A stretch of 64,000 nt of DNA from assembly GCA_029962745.1 (NCBI GenBank), contig CM057162.1, forward strand, positions 14,483,397 to 14,547,396, read 5' to 3'. Below, one piece after another: positions 9,529 through 20,064 of the stretch. Positions within the stretch are counted from its first letter, which is position 1; every line of letters begins with the position of its first letter. The DNA is from Echinometra lucunter. Lineage: Eukaryota > Echinodermata > Echinoidea > Camarodonta > Echinometridae. Under the pieces are notes generated by a model. The model had not been told where the DNA came from and searched no databases. It was given only the letters and a program-made list of their open reading frames with translations. The position numbers and the translations under genes are program-made.

Positions 9529-12094
9529 GCTACGGTCACAAGGTTCGTACGAACGATGCGTTCGTACGAATCTCCCTGTTCGTACTAATTCAGGAGTTCA
9601 TAGAGATTCGTAGATGGGGCCTTATTTTCTTACAGCCTTCTTACGAAGTTCGCACGAAAGCTGTTTAATTCGCAAGAACCACTCAAGACCTTCTTGAGAA
9701 ACGAAGTGATTTTCGGTTAGACAATGGCCCTATAGTTCGTACGTTTTTCATAAGGATGACTCGAGTTCTTCTTACTTCAGACTTGCGGCCATCTTACGAT
9801 TTCGGTTTTCGCAAGATGGTCGTAGTGGAACTCACGGCACTCTCAAGTCATTTGTAAGAAGATCGTACGATTTTATAAATATATTTTGCCAGGTTGAAAA
9901 AAGGGCGTTGCCGTGTAGGCCTACTGTCGAAAATTATATGACCGTTGATGGTTCCCCCTACCCCTCCTCCTCCTCCTCCTACTCCTCGTCATCTTCCACC
10001 AAGAGCGCAAGAAAGTTTTCTTAACTGAAAATTTCAATTCAGTCACAATCGCGAACGGGAATTCCCTAGCGGGAGGGGGGGGGGGGGGGGGAGTGGTGGG
10101 GGTAAGACATAGCTGGATCACTATTACTTCAGTGGAATATTTAAGGGCCGCGAAGCGTTTTTTTTATATATATATATAATCTGATATGAAACTACGCTCT
10201 ATGCTAGATAATGAACCTTGCTGGGGTTTTTTCTTTCTTCTAATTTTGCGAGCGAGCAAATAATAGCCACTTCATTTTTTTTTCGAAAAAAGTGTTATTT
10301 TATCATCAAAATATACTATGTAGGCCTATAAGATATCTTATAGGCCCATTCTGTATTATAGGAGCGAGCGAAGTGAGTGACGATACTCTTTTTCATGGCA
10401 GGGATAAATCGTCATCAAAATAAACCATGTGCCTACAGGATATCATATTTAGTCACCTCTCTTGCCGAATTGATTGGCTTTCTCAAACCATTCTGTATCT
10501 AAATAGCATAAGAGCGAAAAAAATATATACTCTTTTTCGTCGCATAGAATAATGTTATTTCGTCAATATAAGCCGATTAGATCGCTGAATGATACATTTG
10601 ATCACCTACCAGTATATTTTTTATATCGGTCTATTCCATTTTGGCACCTTGCTTGCCGTCCCAAAGTTTTCAGTTTTTACGAGAGAGCGAAAAAAAAAAA
10701 TCTTCAGAGCGTAGATTCGTCACTAAAATATACTACATGATTTATATGATACAAATCTTCCTGTAGAATTCGAGGATAGTCGGACACCTTATTGCCCAAA
10801 TATTATGATACTCGGGCTTCTCGCTGCTGGAGTAAGAGGTGTTTGCTGCCCGAAACCATCTTGTTTTTAGGTTTAATGAGCAAGCAAAGAGAGAGAACGA
10901 GGAGAAAAAAGAATTGTGTATAAGGGGAAGAGGTTCTAGTGTATTGTTATTCCATTCTCATAACATGCATAATTTGAGTAATGTACATTTTAGCGGCATC
11001 TTCCGTTCTCATAGTGAGGAGAGGCGTTGATCACAGGTCATTATCCCATCACTTTAGGTCAACTTGCCGCTCGATTCCTTGCAACTATATTACTAACATA
11101 ACATTCTATGAGTAGAAGGATAGTATAACATTAGCTATAGAGACTCAAGATGAAAACCAAATAACTTTCATTAGAATATCAATGATTGATATAAGATACC
11201 TAGACATGCGGGAGAGCGAATCGAGCGAGCACTTCCAGGTTTTCCCCTTTTTCTTTCCTTTTTTTTTCTTTTCGTTCCTTTTTTTTTTCTTCTTTCCTTT
11301 TCTCTCCTTCCTCTTCCTTTTTATTTATTTATTTTTCGAACCCCCTTTTCAGCCATAAGAACAGGGGGCGGATGGGTATTCCCTCGCCTCTACATTTTTT
11401 TTTTACTATTACTCCTATGTCTTCCTCCTCCTCTCGGTCACTTCCAATGTCCATCATTTCTTGATGAAGACGCCATGGCTGTAGCTCTCCCCCTCTCTCC
11501 CCTTCCTCCTCATATATATATGCTTCCTTTCTTTTCTTCCCCCTCGCTCTCTTTCCTGTAATGGACAGAAGATGCTTCGTCGTCGAAGTCCATGAACAGA
11601 GTAAGGATTTGAAATTCGTGCGTTTGGCTTTATACCCCCTAAACTCAACAATCTTACGCCTTACGAACACCTTACGAACGCCTTGCGAACACTAGGAGTC
11701 GTTCGTACGCACGCCGTACGAATATTTTCGTTTGTAAGACGTTTTTACGAACGCCTTAAGAGCCCTTTATGAACAACTTAAGGCGATCTTACGAACATTG
11801 TAGGAATTTGAGGCTTCTAAAATTGTAACTTGACCCTACGAAATCTACAAAAATCTTGCGTGGTTCTTACGATGTTCTTACGACGTTGGTACGGCCACCT
11901 TAGGAAGAGGGGGGTTTTGTTCGACGTGGAAAAACATCTTGGAAAAGACCATCGACCTTGCTGCAAACTTAAGGTCTGCAAACAGTCTACGAACGCTAGT
12001 TTCGTGCGGCCTTCTTAAGAAGATCTTACGAAATTGTCTAAAAATCGTTCTTAGGAGGTTCGTGGCAGTTCGTAAAGGCATTTGTGACCGAGCC
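9529..12094. mobile_element. 2.6 kb TTAA-flanked element with CTTACGAAC subterminal repeats
   Basis: The left end gctacggtcacaagg follows TTAA (9525-9528). The right end, reverse-complemented, is ggctcggtcacaaat, with TTAA at 12095-12098. The TTAA duplication and short inverted ends resemble piggyBac-type insertion. Both subterminal zones (about 9541-9870 and 11640-12080) are packed with ttcgtacgaa, cttacgaac and gttcgtaag words in both orientations. The middle holds G-rich and CT-rich debris and a degenerate tandem repeat. No transposase frame survives. I assign it as non-autonomous; the piggyBac label rests only on the target site. Confidence 0.6.
10240..10760. repeat. Degenerate tandem repeat inside the TTAA element
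   Basis: Three to four diverged units of about 150-180 bp each carry a gcgagcga/gagcgaaaaaa motif, a run resembling ctctttttcgtc, a segment like catcaaaatatactatg, and (in the first two) a segment like taggatatcat. Related words recur near 6947-6985. The arrays are non-coding. Confidence 0.45.
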
Positions 12095-12119
12095 TTAATC
12101 GAATAGGTATAAGTTCAGA

Positions 12120-12475
12120 GCAGTTTTGAAGGAGAATGAAATTCTGAGGAAAATTAATCTTAATGAAAAGAGAGGAAAGAGAGAAGCATTTTTTTTTAAG
12201 TTCGATAAAAATCGGTTACGAAATGAGAAAGTTATGAAAGTTTTGAAAGTCTTGATTTACTTTCTTTGGCGATCCTCAAACTGGCAATGTTGCTTCAAAA
12301 TGGCAGGTTTTTGTGGACAACTCTCAATAACTGTGGTTTATACACAAAATTTCATCTTTTCTCTATTATCTCTGTAGATGCTGCTTGTCTCTTTGTGAAA
12401 TCAACATATGCTGTGTTAAATACTTTTCCCCATGATATATGTGACCCGTCACGTCAAAATCAGACAGAAGTCGCA
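12120..12475 (-). repeat. Left arm of a large inverted repeat
   Basis: Reverse-complemented, this arm reads cgacttctgtctgattttga cgtgacgggtcacatat and continues through ttttgaagcaacattgccag, gaggatcgcc and cttctctcttt. It aligns over about 300 bp with 18429-18729 on the + strand at roughly four matches in five. The two arms face each other across 6 kb. The innermost 34 bp (about 12440-12474) are almost identical to the partner. Repeats with this gacgggtcacatat end may be ordinary TE copies in opposite orientation. Confidence 0.65.
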
Positions 12476-13479
12476 TTTTTTCAAATGTCATATTTTGAAT
12501 GATTATGATTCCCCATTTCTCAAGCTTCAATTCGATATATAGCTCAAGCTAAGGGGTAGAGTATTTGTTGAGATAATTGCCGTTAAACCCCGAGAAGGCG
12601 GAGGCTCAGGAAAAGTATTTCTTCGAGAAAAACGCTTTTAAAGTTTGACTTCCGTTTTGTCTTCACGAGGCATTTTCCAACGGGTAATGTCAAATTCATT
12701 CTGGGAAAGTCCTTAGCAACCGTTTATGAAATGGAATAAAAACTGGTTTTCTGATTCTATAGTATTTCTACTCACTAAAAACATAAGTTTTGAATTGTTT
12801 CGGTCATGAATTATAATGTTTTTCATGGGAAAAAGACAAGTTATTTTTCGGCTCCGAAAAGCTTCCCGCCGAGACTCGCAGCCGTATTACTCTGCTATTG
12901 TGCGTTGCGGGCCTTGCAGGGCAGTCATGGCGTGGGGCCTTCTCTCTTCCAGAATCCGCGCTTTGTTTTCTCAACAAAGAGTGTAATTTGGACAAACCAG
13001 GATAAAGCAACCGCGATGCTTTGAAAAGAATCAATACTGAAAGACATGGTAAACATAAAAGTTGTCTCGCGTGATTTATTTTTAGATAAATACCTGTTTC
13101 CTCAGTCCTATTTTTTTCTTCTTAATTTGCCGTGATCAGTCATCATGACCTGACAGTTCTTTCTTTTTTTCTCTTTATCTTCACGGTTTGACATCACACA
13201 TTAATCGATGATTATTATAAGACTCTCGTCATTTTTTTCTTTCCCCATTTTGCACCTTCATGTTCAAGTTGAACTGATAATTCTATACATTTACCCGACT
13301 TTTGCAAGAGTATTCCTATAATTTTCCTTCGGTTAAGCTACAATTTTTCTTCATCAAAACACAACGTTCTCAACACAGTATTCTCCATCATTTTTTTTTT
13401 TTTTTTTTTTGACAGAGATTTGTCTCTCTCGCCACCGTGATTTCAGTCGACCTGTTATCATTTTGAAAGCGAATTGAAG
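12476..13479. other. Non-coding spacer inside the inverted arms
   Basis: There is a moderately GC-rich patch at about 12840-12980 without an open spliced frame. A segment at 13290-13440 (cgacttttgcaagagtattc .. ttcggttaagctac) resembles 15925-16045 and 13748-13840, so it is a third copy of part of the duplicated unit. A T run lies at about 13392-13411. Confidence 0.45.
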
Positions 13480-14554
13480 ATAAAAATTGACGGTTCCATT
13501 TTTCAACCGCCAGCGTCATTAACAATAACAATTTTACACCACACTTATCAAACGCCCCATACACCCAAACATCTATGTCGCTTCATCTTCTTCTTTTCTT
13601 CTTCTGCTTCTTCTTCTCTCCTTTTCTCCTTTTTCGACCTCCTCTCTCTTGCGCGCTCTCTCTCTCTCTTAAACTCTATCGTTCCTTCAAGCCAACAAGT
13701 GAAATGACGAGAACGAGTTCGAGTATTATTCGACGGAAATCTTCCTCATGAACGTTTATTTACCCCAGTTTGGTAAGAGTATCCCCTTAATTCAACAAAA
13801 TTATCGTTACATTTTTTTTCTTCACTTGTAAAAAATGGCTAATAATCATTAAACATTAACAAAGTGACATGTCTATACAAGTTTGTGTTCTCCTTCCTAA
13901 TCATCTTCTTGTTGTCCCACTTCCTTTTCTTTCTTTCACCTCTCAAAAAAAAGAGGAAAAAAATGCGATGGAACTCGCAGCCGGTTCGTGAACTTACACG
14001 CTTTTGTACATGGTTCATTTTATCTTCTTTTTTTGTGTTCTCTACTAAAGAAAATACTCGTGTTCACTGACAACCCATCTTGTGGAGTTTTTAAATCGAT
14101 CTTTCTTTTGAATGTGCTTTCTGGGTCTTTTTTTTAGGCCACTGATGCGAAGTGAAAAGAGCATGATCATGGACAGAATAATGTTTATCTTCACTATACC
14201 CTTCTAACTTTTGATTTCAATAAAAATTAATCCACGGTCCACTACCTTTTGAAAACTAATTTTCTTTACTTTCTTTTAGCGTCATTCTAGATCTATTATT
14301 CCTCATCATTCCCGGCCTGGCCCTATCGATCGCCACCCCCGCCCTTGCCATAGAATTCGCTGCCCGTTAAGGGCTTTAATCACAATACTGAAAGCTATAC
14401 CTTTGTTCTGTCTTTCTAAAACCCGGAAGGGGAGGGGAGGGGTGTAGGTCCTTTTGGTTATCCTTTCTTTGTCCTCTTTTTTAGATTTTAAAAGTCATAA
14501 AACACTAAACACTGCTCAAACCTTTTGAAAACTTCTTTCCTTCCTTTCTTATGT

Positions 14555-14660
14555 CGCAGTCACACCAACGAAACCGACTCCAGACCGATCAAAACTATTA
14601 CGTTATTTTCAATGACATGCCATTGGTCGGTTTGGAGTCAGTTTCGTTTGTGTGACTGCG
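14555..14660. mobile_element. 106-bp MITE with CGCAGTCACAC ends
   Basis: gcagtcacaccaacgaaacc gactccagaccgatca is mirrored by its near reverse complement ending at 14660. The arms are about 36 bp each, so the element is almost all inverted repeat. The corresponding site in tandem unit 2 (around 17370) lacks it, which shows it inserted after the duplication or was lost from unit 2. Confidence 0.65.
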
Positions 14661-15226
14661 CATGCGAAATTAGCGTTTCATCTTCCTCCCTGCCCGGCCC
14701 CATCTCGACCCACACTCACACCCTAGCCCTTGGATTGCTTGTTCAATACTGTCATTTATTTTACACTTTCCCCGGGTTTTGCAAATGTTAAAGAGAGATA
14801 TCCCTTTATTACCAACCATGCCAGACACCGATGTCGTTCCAACAAGCTTCTTCTTTTCTTTGGTATATTCCGTTAACTCGCACTCCATCAAATCACAACC
14901 AAGACTTATCATTTTGGCTTTGGTCTAATTAATGATGCACCAATTATCATGAACATGAATTTAAATACATCCCTGTCTCTCTGTTTCTTCTTTCTTTCCT
15001 TTTTTTTTCTCCTTTTTCCTCCTTTTTCTCTTTCTCTTTCATTACAATTTGGTATCATGTCAAATTTGCATATTGGATTACATGTCTCAATCAAGGGTCG
15101 TCCATTTTCTCTTATTAATTTGAGTCATTAAAGGGGGTACCCAATGCTGAAACAATGTTAGCTCATTTAAAAGAGCATGATTTTATTAGCAGAAATTCAT
15201 CTGCCTAAAGTTTTTTAAAAAGTCGT

Positions 15227-15240
15227 GTTGCCAAGGAAAC
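15227..15240. promoter_or_regulatory. RFX X-box-like site
   Basis: gttgccaaggaaac fits the RFX-family consensus GTTGCC-N2-GGNAAC. It lies 76 bp left of the CRE palindrome inside the same mobile element. Binding is not shown; one match of this length can arise by chance or be carried by the repeat. Confidence 0.35.
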
Positions 15241-15302
15241 CCCAAAATGTGGTAAGATTTCAGGATATTTTTGACCCCTCACCTGTGACCCAGTTTCAAC
15301 TG

Positions 15303-15343
15303 GGTACCCACTTTGACGTCAAAATGACGTCAAAGTGGGTACC
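15303..15343. promoter_or_regulatory. Perfect palindrome with two CRE sites
   Basis: ggtacccactttgacgtca (15303-15321), a 3-base AAA loop, then the exact reverse complement tgacgtcaaagtgggtacc (15325-15343). Each 19-bp arm contains the full cAMP-response element TGACGTCA. A related ggtacccacttttacgtcat occurs again at about 15431. As DNA it could bind CREB/ATF dimers; as RNA it would form a strong hairpin. It lies in the 15132-15611 insertion, so it may be a conserved part of that repeat family. Confidence 0.7.
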
Positions 15344-15689
15344 TTGTCGCGCACTTCTAGCAAAATGCGCGCAAGGTATAATACATATTGTACAGTCTAG
15401 CGCGCAGGACAACTGCAATGCGCGAAGCTTGGTACCCACTTTTACGTCATACCTTATACTCAAATTTTTTGGTCAACTCTTGACTTTTTACAAGAAAATT
15501 AGCCAAAACGCATTGATTTCGATGAAAAATCATCAAATTTGTAATGTTATTCTTCTTAGAATTCTATTCCCGATCATATATCCAAAAAAAATTTACCATT
15601 GTGTAATCACTTTAACCTCTTTCCAGAAAAATACCTTTCTTTTCAATGACTGTTAAATTTTTTTTTGCTAAAGTTTAAAACCGAAATCG

Positions 15690-17990
15690 TCATTATTTAA
15701 CGTACCACCGCCACAATTCTTCTCCACAATAAACGGTTTCACCAAACTTGTGAGACGCCCAATACACCAAAACACATTCTTCTTCTTCTTCTTCTTCTTC
15801 TTCTTCCTTTTCTCCTGATCCTTCTTCTTTTTTCTCCCTCTCTATCGTTTCTCCACGCTATCTGTTACGGAAACGAGTTCGAGCATTATTCAAAGGCGAC
15901 GTATATTCATCATGTTTATCTCCGAGTTTATTTGGCCAATTTTTGCAAAAGTATAGGCCTATAGTTTCCTTTGGTTAAGCTACATTTTTTTCTTCATAAA
16001 AACGCAACCAAAGACATTTGTCTTCTCGACACCGTCTTCTCCTTTCTACTTATTCTTCCTCTCCGCTTTTTTATCTCTTGTCCCATTTTCTTCTCTGCCC
16101 GATTTAAATAAGCTACACTCAATACACTGAGTATTTGGCAGTTAGGTGTTTTTAAAGGATTAGAAATAACACTAGCAAATCCCTGTAATTCAACATCAAC
16201 AAAAATCACTTCCTTTCAACTTTGTAGCGTTTTATATCGTTCTTTTTTTTTCTTGAACGTGCTATCTGGTTTTTTAGGGTGCGTTCAAGCGATTTTTGAA
16301 GCGAGAATCAACATGAATCACAAATCAAAACGCTGTTGCGACAGAGCGTTCAAGCGATTTTTCATCAACGCCGATTCTTGCTCATTTCAAGCCCATCCAC
16401 TGCGCATCGTACTGCGCAGTTTGACCCAGGAAGATCAACTTTACTCACATCATTTATTCGTCTCTATATTATGCTATTCTTTGTTTTTCATTCTATCTTC
16501 TTCTCTTTCCATCTTTTCTTATGTTATTCTTTGTTTTTTCCTACCTTTTTTCTGTTTCCTTATGTCATTTATTTTAATCTTTTTCCTATCTTTCCTTGTT
16601 ATTCTTTCTCTTCCCATCTTTTCTTGTTATTCTTTGTTTTCTTCTTCTATCTTCTTCTTTTTGTCTTTTCCTGTTATTCTATGTTATTCCTTCTATCTCC
16701 TTATCTTTCAGTCTCTTCTTATGTTATTCGTTGTTTTCTCCTATCTTCTTTTCTAGCTTTCTGTATGTTGTTTGTTTTATCTTTCTTCAAACCTTGGAAA
16801 GCAACAGTAGAATCATGATTGAGATCTCCGTTGCATTCAATCGATTTTTAGCGACCGTGGTTCTGCAGAATCATGATTCAAAACGTACCTTTTTCAGCGT
16901 TTCATGTTTGCGTTTTGAAAGCCGTTTATTTTTTACGACCTGCGAAAAATCGATTGAACGCAACCTTAGACACTGATGCGAATGAAAAGAGCATGATCAT
17001 GAACAGAATAATGGCTATTCTCACTATACCCATCTTCATTTCAACTTTCAATAAAATTTAATCCATACTGTCAACCGCCTTTTGAAAACGTTTTTCCTTA
17101 CTTTCTTTTAGAGGTCACTCTAGATCTATTATCCCCATCCCACCCCACCCTTACTATAGAATTCGCTGCCGTTTGTAGATGTATAAAGGCACGGCTTTGA
17201 TCAGAATCGCTGAAAGCTATGGCTTTGTTCTGTCTTTCTAAAGCCCGGAAGGGGGAGAGGAGGGGTAGGTCCTTTTGGTTGTCTTTCCGATGTCCTCGCG
17301 TTAAAAGCTTTAATAAATCACAAAACACTCAAGGCTTTGGAAAACTTCTTTCCTTCCAAAGTGTTTCACTCTTTTATCCACGCGTTTATTTATCTTCCTC
17401 CCGGCCAGGCCCCATCCCAACCCACAAACACCCTTGCCCATGGATTCCTTGTTCAGTACTGTCATCCATTTCATTTTACACTTTCCGGGGAATTTGCAAA
17501 TGTTCAAGAGAGCCCTTACCAACCATGCCAAAACCTAAATACCGAAGTAAATTTTGACGAGCTTTTTTTCTTTCTTTCTTTTCTTTAGTCTATTCCGTTC
17601 ACTTCCCAACCTCCAAACCACAACTAAGACTTTGTCTTATTAGTTTGACTTCGGTCTAAAATCACGCAACAATAATCATGGACATTATTTTACAGACCGC
17701 CCCCTCCCCTCCTTTGGTAATTTCTCTTTCTTTTCCCCCTCTCTCTATCTCTTTCTATCTCCCCTTTCTCTCTCTCTCTCTTGTTCTTTCATTTCAATCT
17801 GGTATCATGTTAAAATTCAAATTTAAATAATCTTAATCAAGGTTTGTCCATTTTCTCAACTCTCATAAACACGAGTTTAGAAGGAGGGCATGCATGCGAG
17901 TTGTACTTCTTTCCGTTTAATCATTTACCCCTTTTCAGAAAAAAAAATTACTTTTATTTTTCATCACTGTTCAAATATTCTATAAATATT
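15690..17990. repeat. Diverged tandem duplication, unit 2
   Basis: Second copy of the 13480-15670 unit in the same orientation, with the block order kept. It has a (CTT)n run at about 15777-15806 where unit 1 has a CT-rich tract, and it carries a private 688-bp insertion at 16278-16965. It lacks the two insertions of unit 1. Beyond 17915, taatcatttaccccttttca matches the junction text of unit 1 near 15604, marking the end of the unit. No coding sequence was recognised. Confidence 0.7.
16278..16965. mobile_element. 688-bp element with GGTTGCGTTCAA ends and TTAG duplication
   Basis: The left end ggtgcgttcaagcgattttt and the right end, reverse-complemented, ggttgcgttcaatcgatttt are flanked by TTAG on both sides (16274-16277 and 16966-16969). 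Unit 1 has the empty site ttttaggccactgatgcg at about 14136-14153 with a single copy of the target. A second gcgttcaagcgatttt lies at 16346, and the interior is repeated tatgttattctttgt-like text. The 4-bp duplication is directly supported by the empty-site comparison. Superfamily unassigned. Confidence 0.7.
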
Positions 17991-18428
17991 TCCATTTTTA
18001 AAAAGTAACAGCACACGACGGAGACACATCTTTGTTATCTCCGTCAAAATAATAGTAATTCCAACCCGCTCAGGTTTTCCTTTTTTGCTTTCCTAAATCA
18101 CGTTTTCGCTTCTGAAAAACCACACAGCATTGCGTCATTCTTTGCTGAGATCACGTGACTATGAATGGCCAATTAGCGAAGGCGTGTGTCGCTAGGGGGC
18201 GGAGCTTAGCGCGGAGCCAAATTTGATCTTTAGATCTCGCTCGTGTGTCCGAAAAGATCTGACTGACCGAAAAAAACACTCGCAGAAAATGTGCTTTCCC
18301 TTTATTGTTTTCGCTAGATTTTTTTACAGAGCACACTTGAAACATGGAAGATCCAGAAAATAAAGAAAACAAAATTTCGAAAAATTTGTAGTTTTTTACT
18401 ATTTTGCCCATTTTCTCGGCTTCTCTTC
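17991..18428. other. Spacer before the right inverted arm
   Basis: It contains a GC-richer patch at about 18150-18260 (ctagggggcggagcttagcg) and AT-rich flanks. No gene or RNA was recognised. The patch may be an internal part of the gacgggtcacatat repeat family. Confidence 0.35.
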
Positions 18429-18729
18429 GCGCGACTTCTGTCTGATTTTGACGTGACGGGTCACATATCTTGAGCTAAGGAGACAGGGTGCACCTTGAGA
18501 GATAATCTGAAATTTCGTGAACAAAGCATATGGAGAGTTGTAAAAACCTTCCACTTTGAAGCATCATTGCCAATTTGAGGATCGCCATAGAAAGTAAAGC
18601 GAGACTTTTCAAACTTTCCTTACTTTCTCATTTCGTAACAGTTTTTGATGGAACTTTTTAGAAATTGCTTCTCTCTACCTTCTCTTATCATTACAATTGA
18701 TTTTTTACCCAGAGATTCATTCTCCTTTA
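18429..18729 (+). repeat. Right arm of a large inverted repeat
   Basis: cgacttctgtctgattttga cgtgacgggtcacatat is followed by about 260 bp that aligns with the reverse complement of 12120-12440 (shared landmarks: ttgaagca, cattgcca, ttgaggatcgcca, actttctcatttcgtaac, cttctctct). Together the arms bracket 6 kb that includes the tandem duplication. Confidence 0.65.
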
Positions 18730-18939
18730 ATTTTTACAACAGTATTGCCTTACGTTGTGTGGAACGTTTATATTATAATGTTCTGGGACAGCATGCTTGA
18801 AACCCCTTCTACCGTAACACTTTTTTTTTTGACTATGTACAGGTACATTGTCTCGGTCTCTCTATTTTTTGACCTGAAATTTTGTACAGGGATACAAGTA
18901 AGTACATAAAGGTCATTTTCATGAAAACACTGGAATGCA

Positions 18940-19207
18940 CACACTAAGAAATAAAGGTGCAATTTTGCACCCTTCAAATGCAACACTGGGAACTCCTTTT
19001 TGGGGTGCAACTTTGCACCTTTAAGGGTGCAGTTAGCTACATTGTGCACCCTAAAGGGTGCAGAGTTGTACCCTTTAGGGAAAGGTGTAAATTTGCACCC
19101 TTTTGAATGCAAAAAATTCTGCACCCTTAAAGGTGCAAAGTTGCACATTTTAGGTGCTGCCAGTGTTGCATTTAGGGTGCAAACTTAAACCTTTTTTTCT
19201 TAGTGTG
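18940..19207. mobile_element. MITE built of GGTGCAAATTTGCACC units
   Basis: cacactaagaa (18940-18950) is matched by ttcttagtgtg (19197-19207). The interior is at least seven short palindromic blocks of the type agggtgcaaa / tttgcaccct. Open frames across it (repeats like LKGAKLH) are by-products. This internal reiteration gives many alternative hairpins. Confidence 0.65.
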
Positions 19208-19396
19208 AAGTAGCAAGATCTTAAACTTATGGGATTTGATTATTGGTGACCAGGGCACTGAACAAAACGATACTGATTCATGTTATTTGTCACAAATCTT
19301 GCAGCCGAGTTTTGAATGACCTGAAATTTCTGACAGAGTGATATCTGAAGCTACAGTACTCTGTTGCAGTTTTCTAGGTGACATAAGAACACATGC

Positions 19397-19668
19397 CCTC
19401 TCTCTAAAAAAAAAAAAAAAAAAAAGAAAAAAAAAAGGAGTGAACGCATTCACTCTGTTAGGAGTGAATTTCAGAAAAGAGTGCATTTAGAGTGAATTAA
19501 GAGCAAAAATTGTGATATTCACTATTAGAGTGATCACTGAGGTCACCCCAAAAGAGTGAATAAAGAGTGAATATCACAATTTTTACTCTTAATTCACTCT
19601 AAATTCACTCTCTTCTGAAATTCACCCCTAACAGAGTGAATGCGTTCACTCTTTTTTAAGAGAGTAAT
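19397..19668. mobile_element. Long foldback MITE of GAGTGAAT repeats
   Basis: The two halves are near-complete reverse complements. A 21-bp perfect arm (19438-19458 with 19631-19651) is followed by matching text through ttcactctaaattcactc to a centre near 19545. Total arms are about 110 bp each, with an A-run of over 25 bp on the left side only. Built from gagtgaat words. No coding capacity. Confidence 0.75.
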
Positions 19669-19742
19669 TTTGCAATGGTATACTTCTGTCAATATATCAT
19701 GGCCGGATTTTGATAATCCTTTGCAATGCACATGATGCACCT

Positions 19743-20064
19743 GGGGGCTGTTTCATAAAGCTGTTCGTAAAGTTACGCATGACTTTACGAACGAACTTGA
19801 GTATGAAGTGCCGAATGGGATGCCAACAATTTTTTCTAACGTTTTACGAAGTGTGATTTCCCATAATCTAAATTCAATTGTGGCCCAAAATATACTTTCG
19901 CAATAAAGATGTTTGTGAACAATAGTAATGTTAATCTACATCTGCATATTTCATTTTTAGCTGATGTGATTCATAATGACTGAGAATCTCATTTGGCTTG
20001 CCATATTCAAGTCGTTTGTAAAGTCATTTGCAACTTTACGAACAGCTTTATGAAACATCTCCCC
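19743..20064. mobile_element. MITE with TGTTTCATAAAGCTGTTCGT ends
   Basis: tgtttcataaagctgttcgt aaagtt (19749-19774) has a perfect reverse complement at 20032-20057. Outside lie gggggc and a C run (11 C at 20061-20071). The TTTCATAAA signature recurs in the 50780-50927 element, suggesting related families. Interior about 260 bp, non-coding. Confidence 0.75.

Larger units (their letters stand above)
15132..15611. mobile_element. TTAA-flanked 480-bp element carrying CRE palindrome
   Basis: The left end agggggtacccaatg follows TTAA (15128-15131). The right end, reverse-complemented, is agtgattacacaatg, with TTAA at 15612-15615. The ends are imperfect. Flanking sequences on both sides align with tandem unit 2 (tccattttctc.. 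before, ctttccag/cttttcagaaaa.. after), while the interior does not, so this is an insertion private to unit 1. It contains an X-box-like site and paired CRE sites. Confidence 0.5.
13480..15670. repeat. Diverged tandem duplication, unit 1
   Basis: Ordered blocks match unit 2: aacgagttcgagtattattc (13711; 15871 in unit 2), cactgatgcgaagtgaaaag (14142; 16970), ctagatctattat (14288; 17111), gctttgttctgtctttctaa-like text (14400; 17220), ccatctcgacccacactcac-like text (14700; 17410) and a shared CT-rich block with ggtatcatgt (15050; 17802). Units keep order and orientation but are clearly diverged. Unit 1 carries private insertions at 14555-14660 and 15132-15611. No coding frame is shared by the units, so the duplicated DNA seems non-coding. 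Confidence 0.7.

Noticed and set aside
13038..13058. miR-71-like text tgaaagacatggtaaac
   Set aside because: Only the first twelve bases agree with the microRNA as I remember it, and no hairpin partner is visible nearby.
18768..19148. 126-codon minus-strand frame with LKGAKLH repeats
   Set aside because: It is the conceptual translation of the ggtgcaaa palindrome repeats of a MITE, not a repeat protein.
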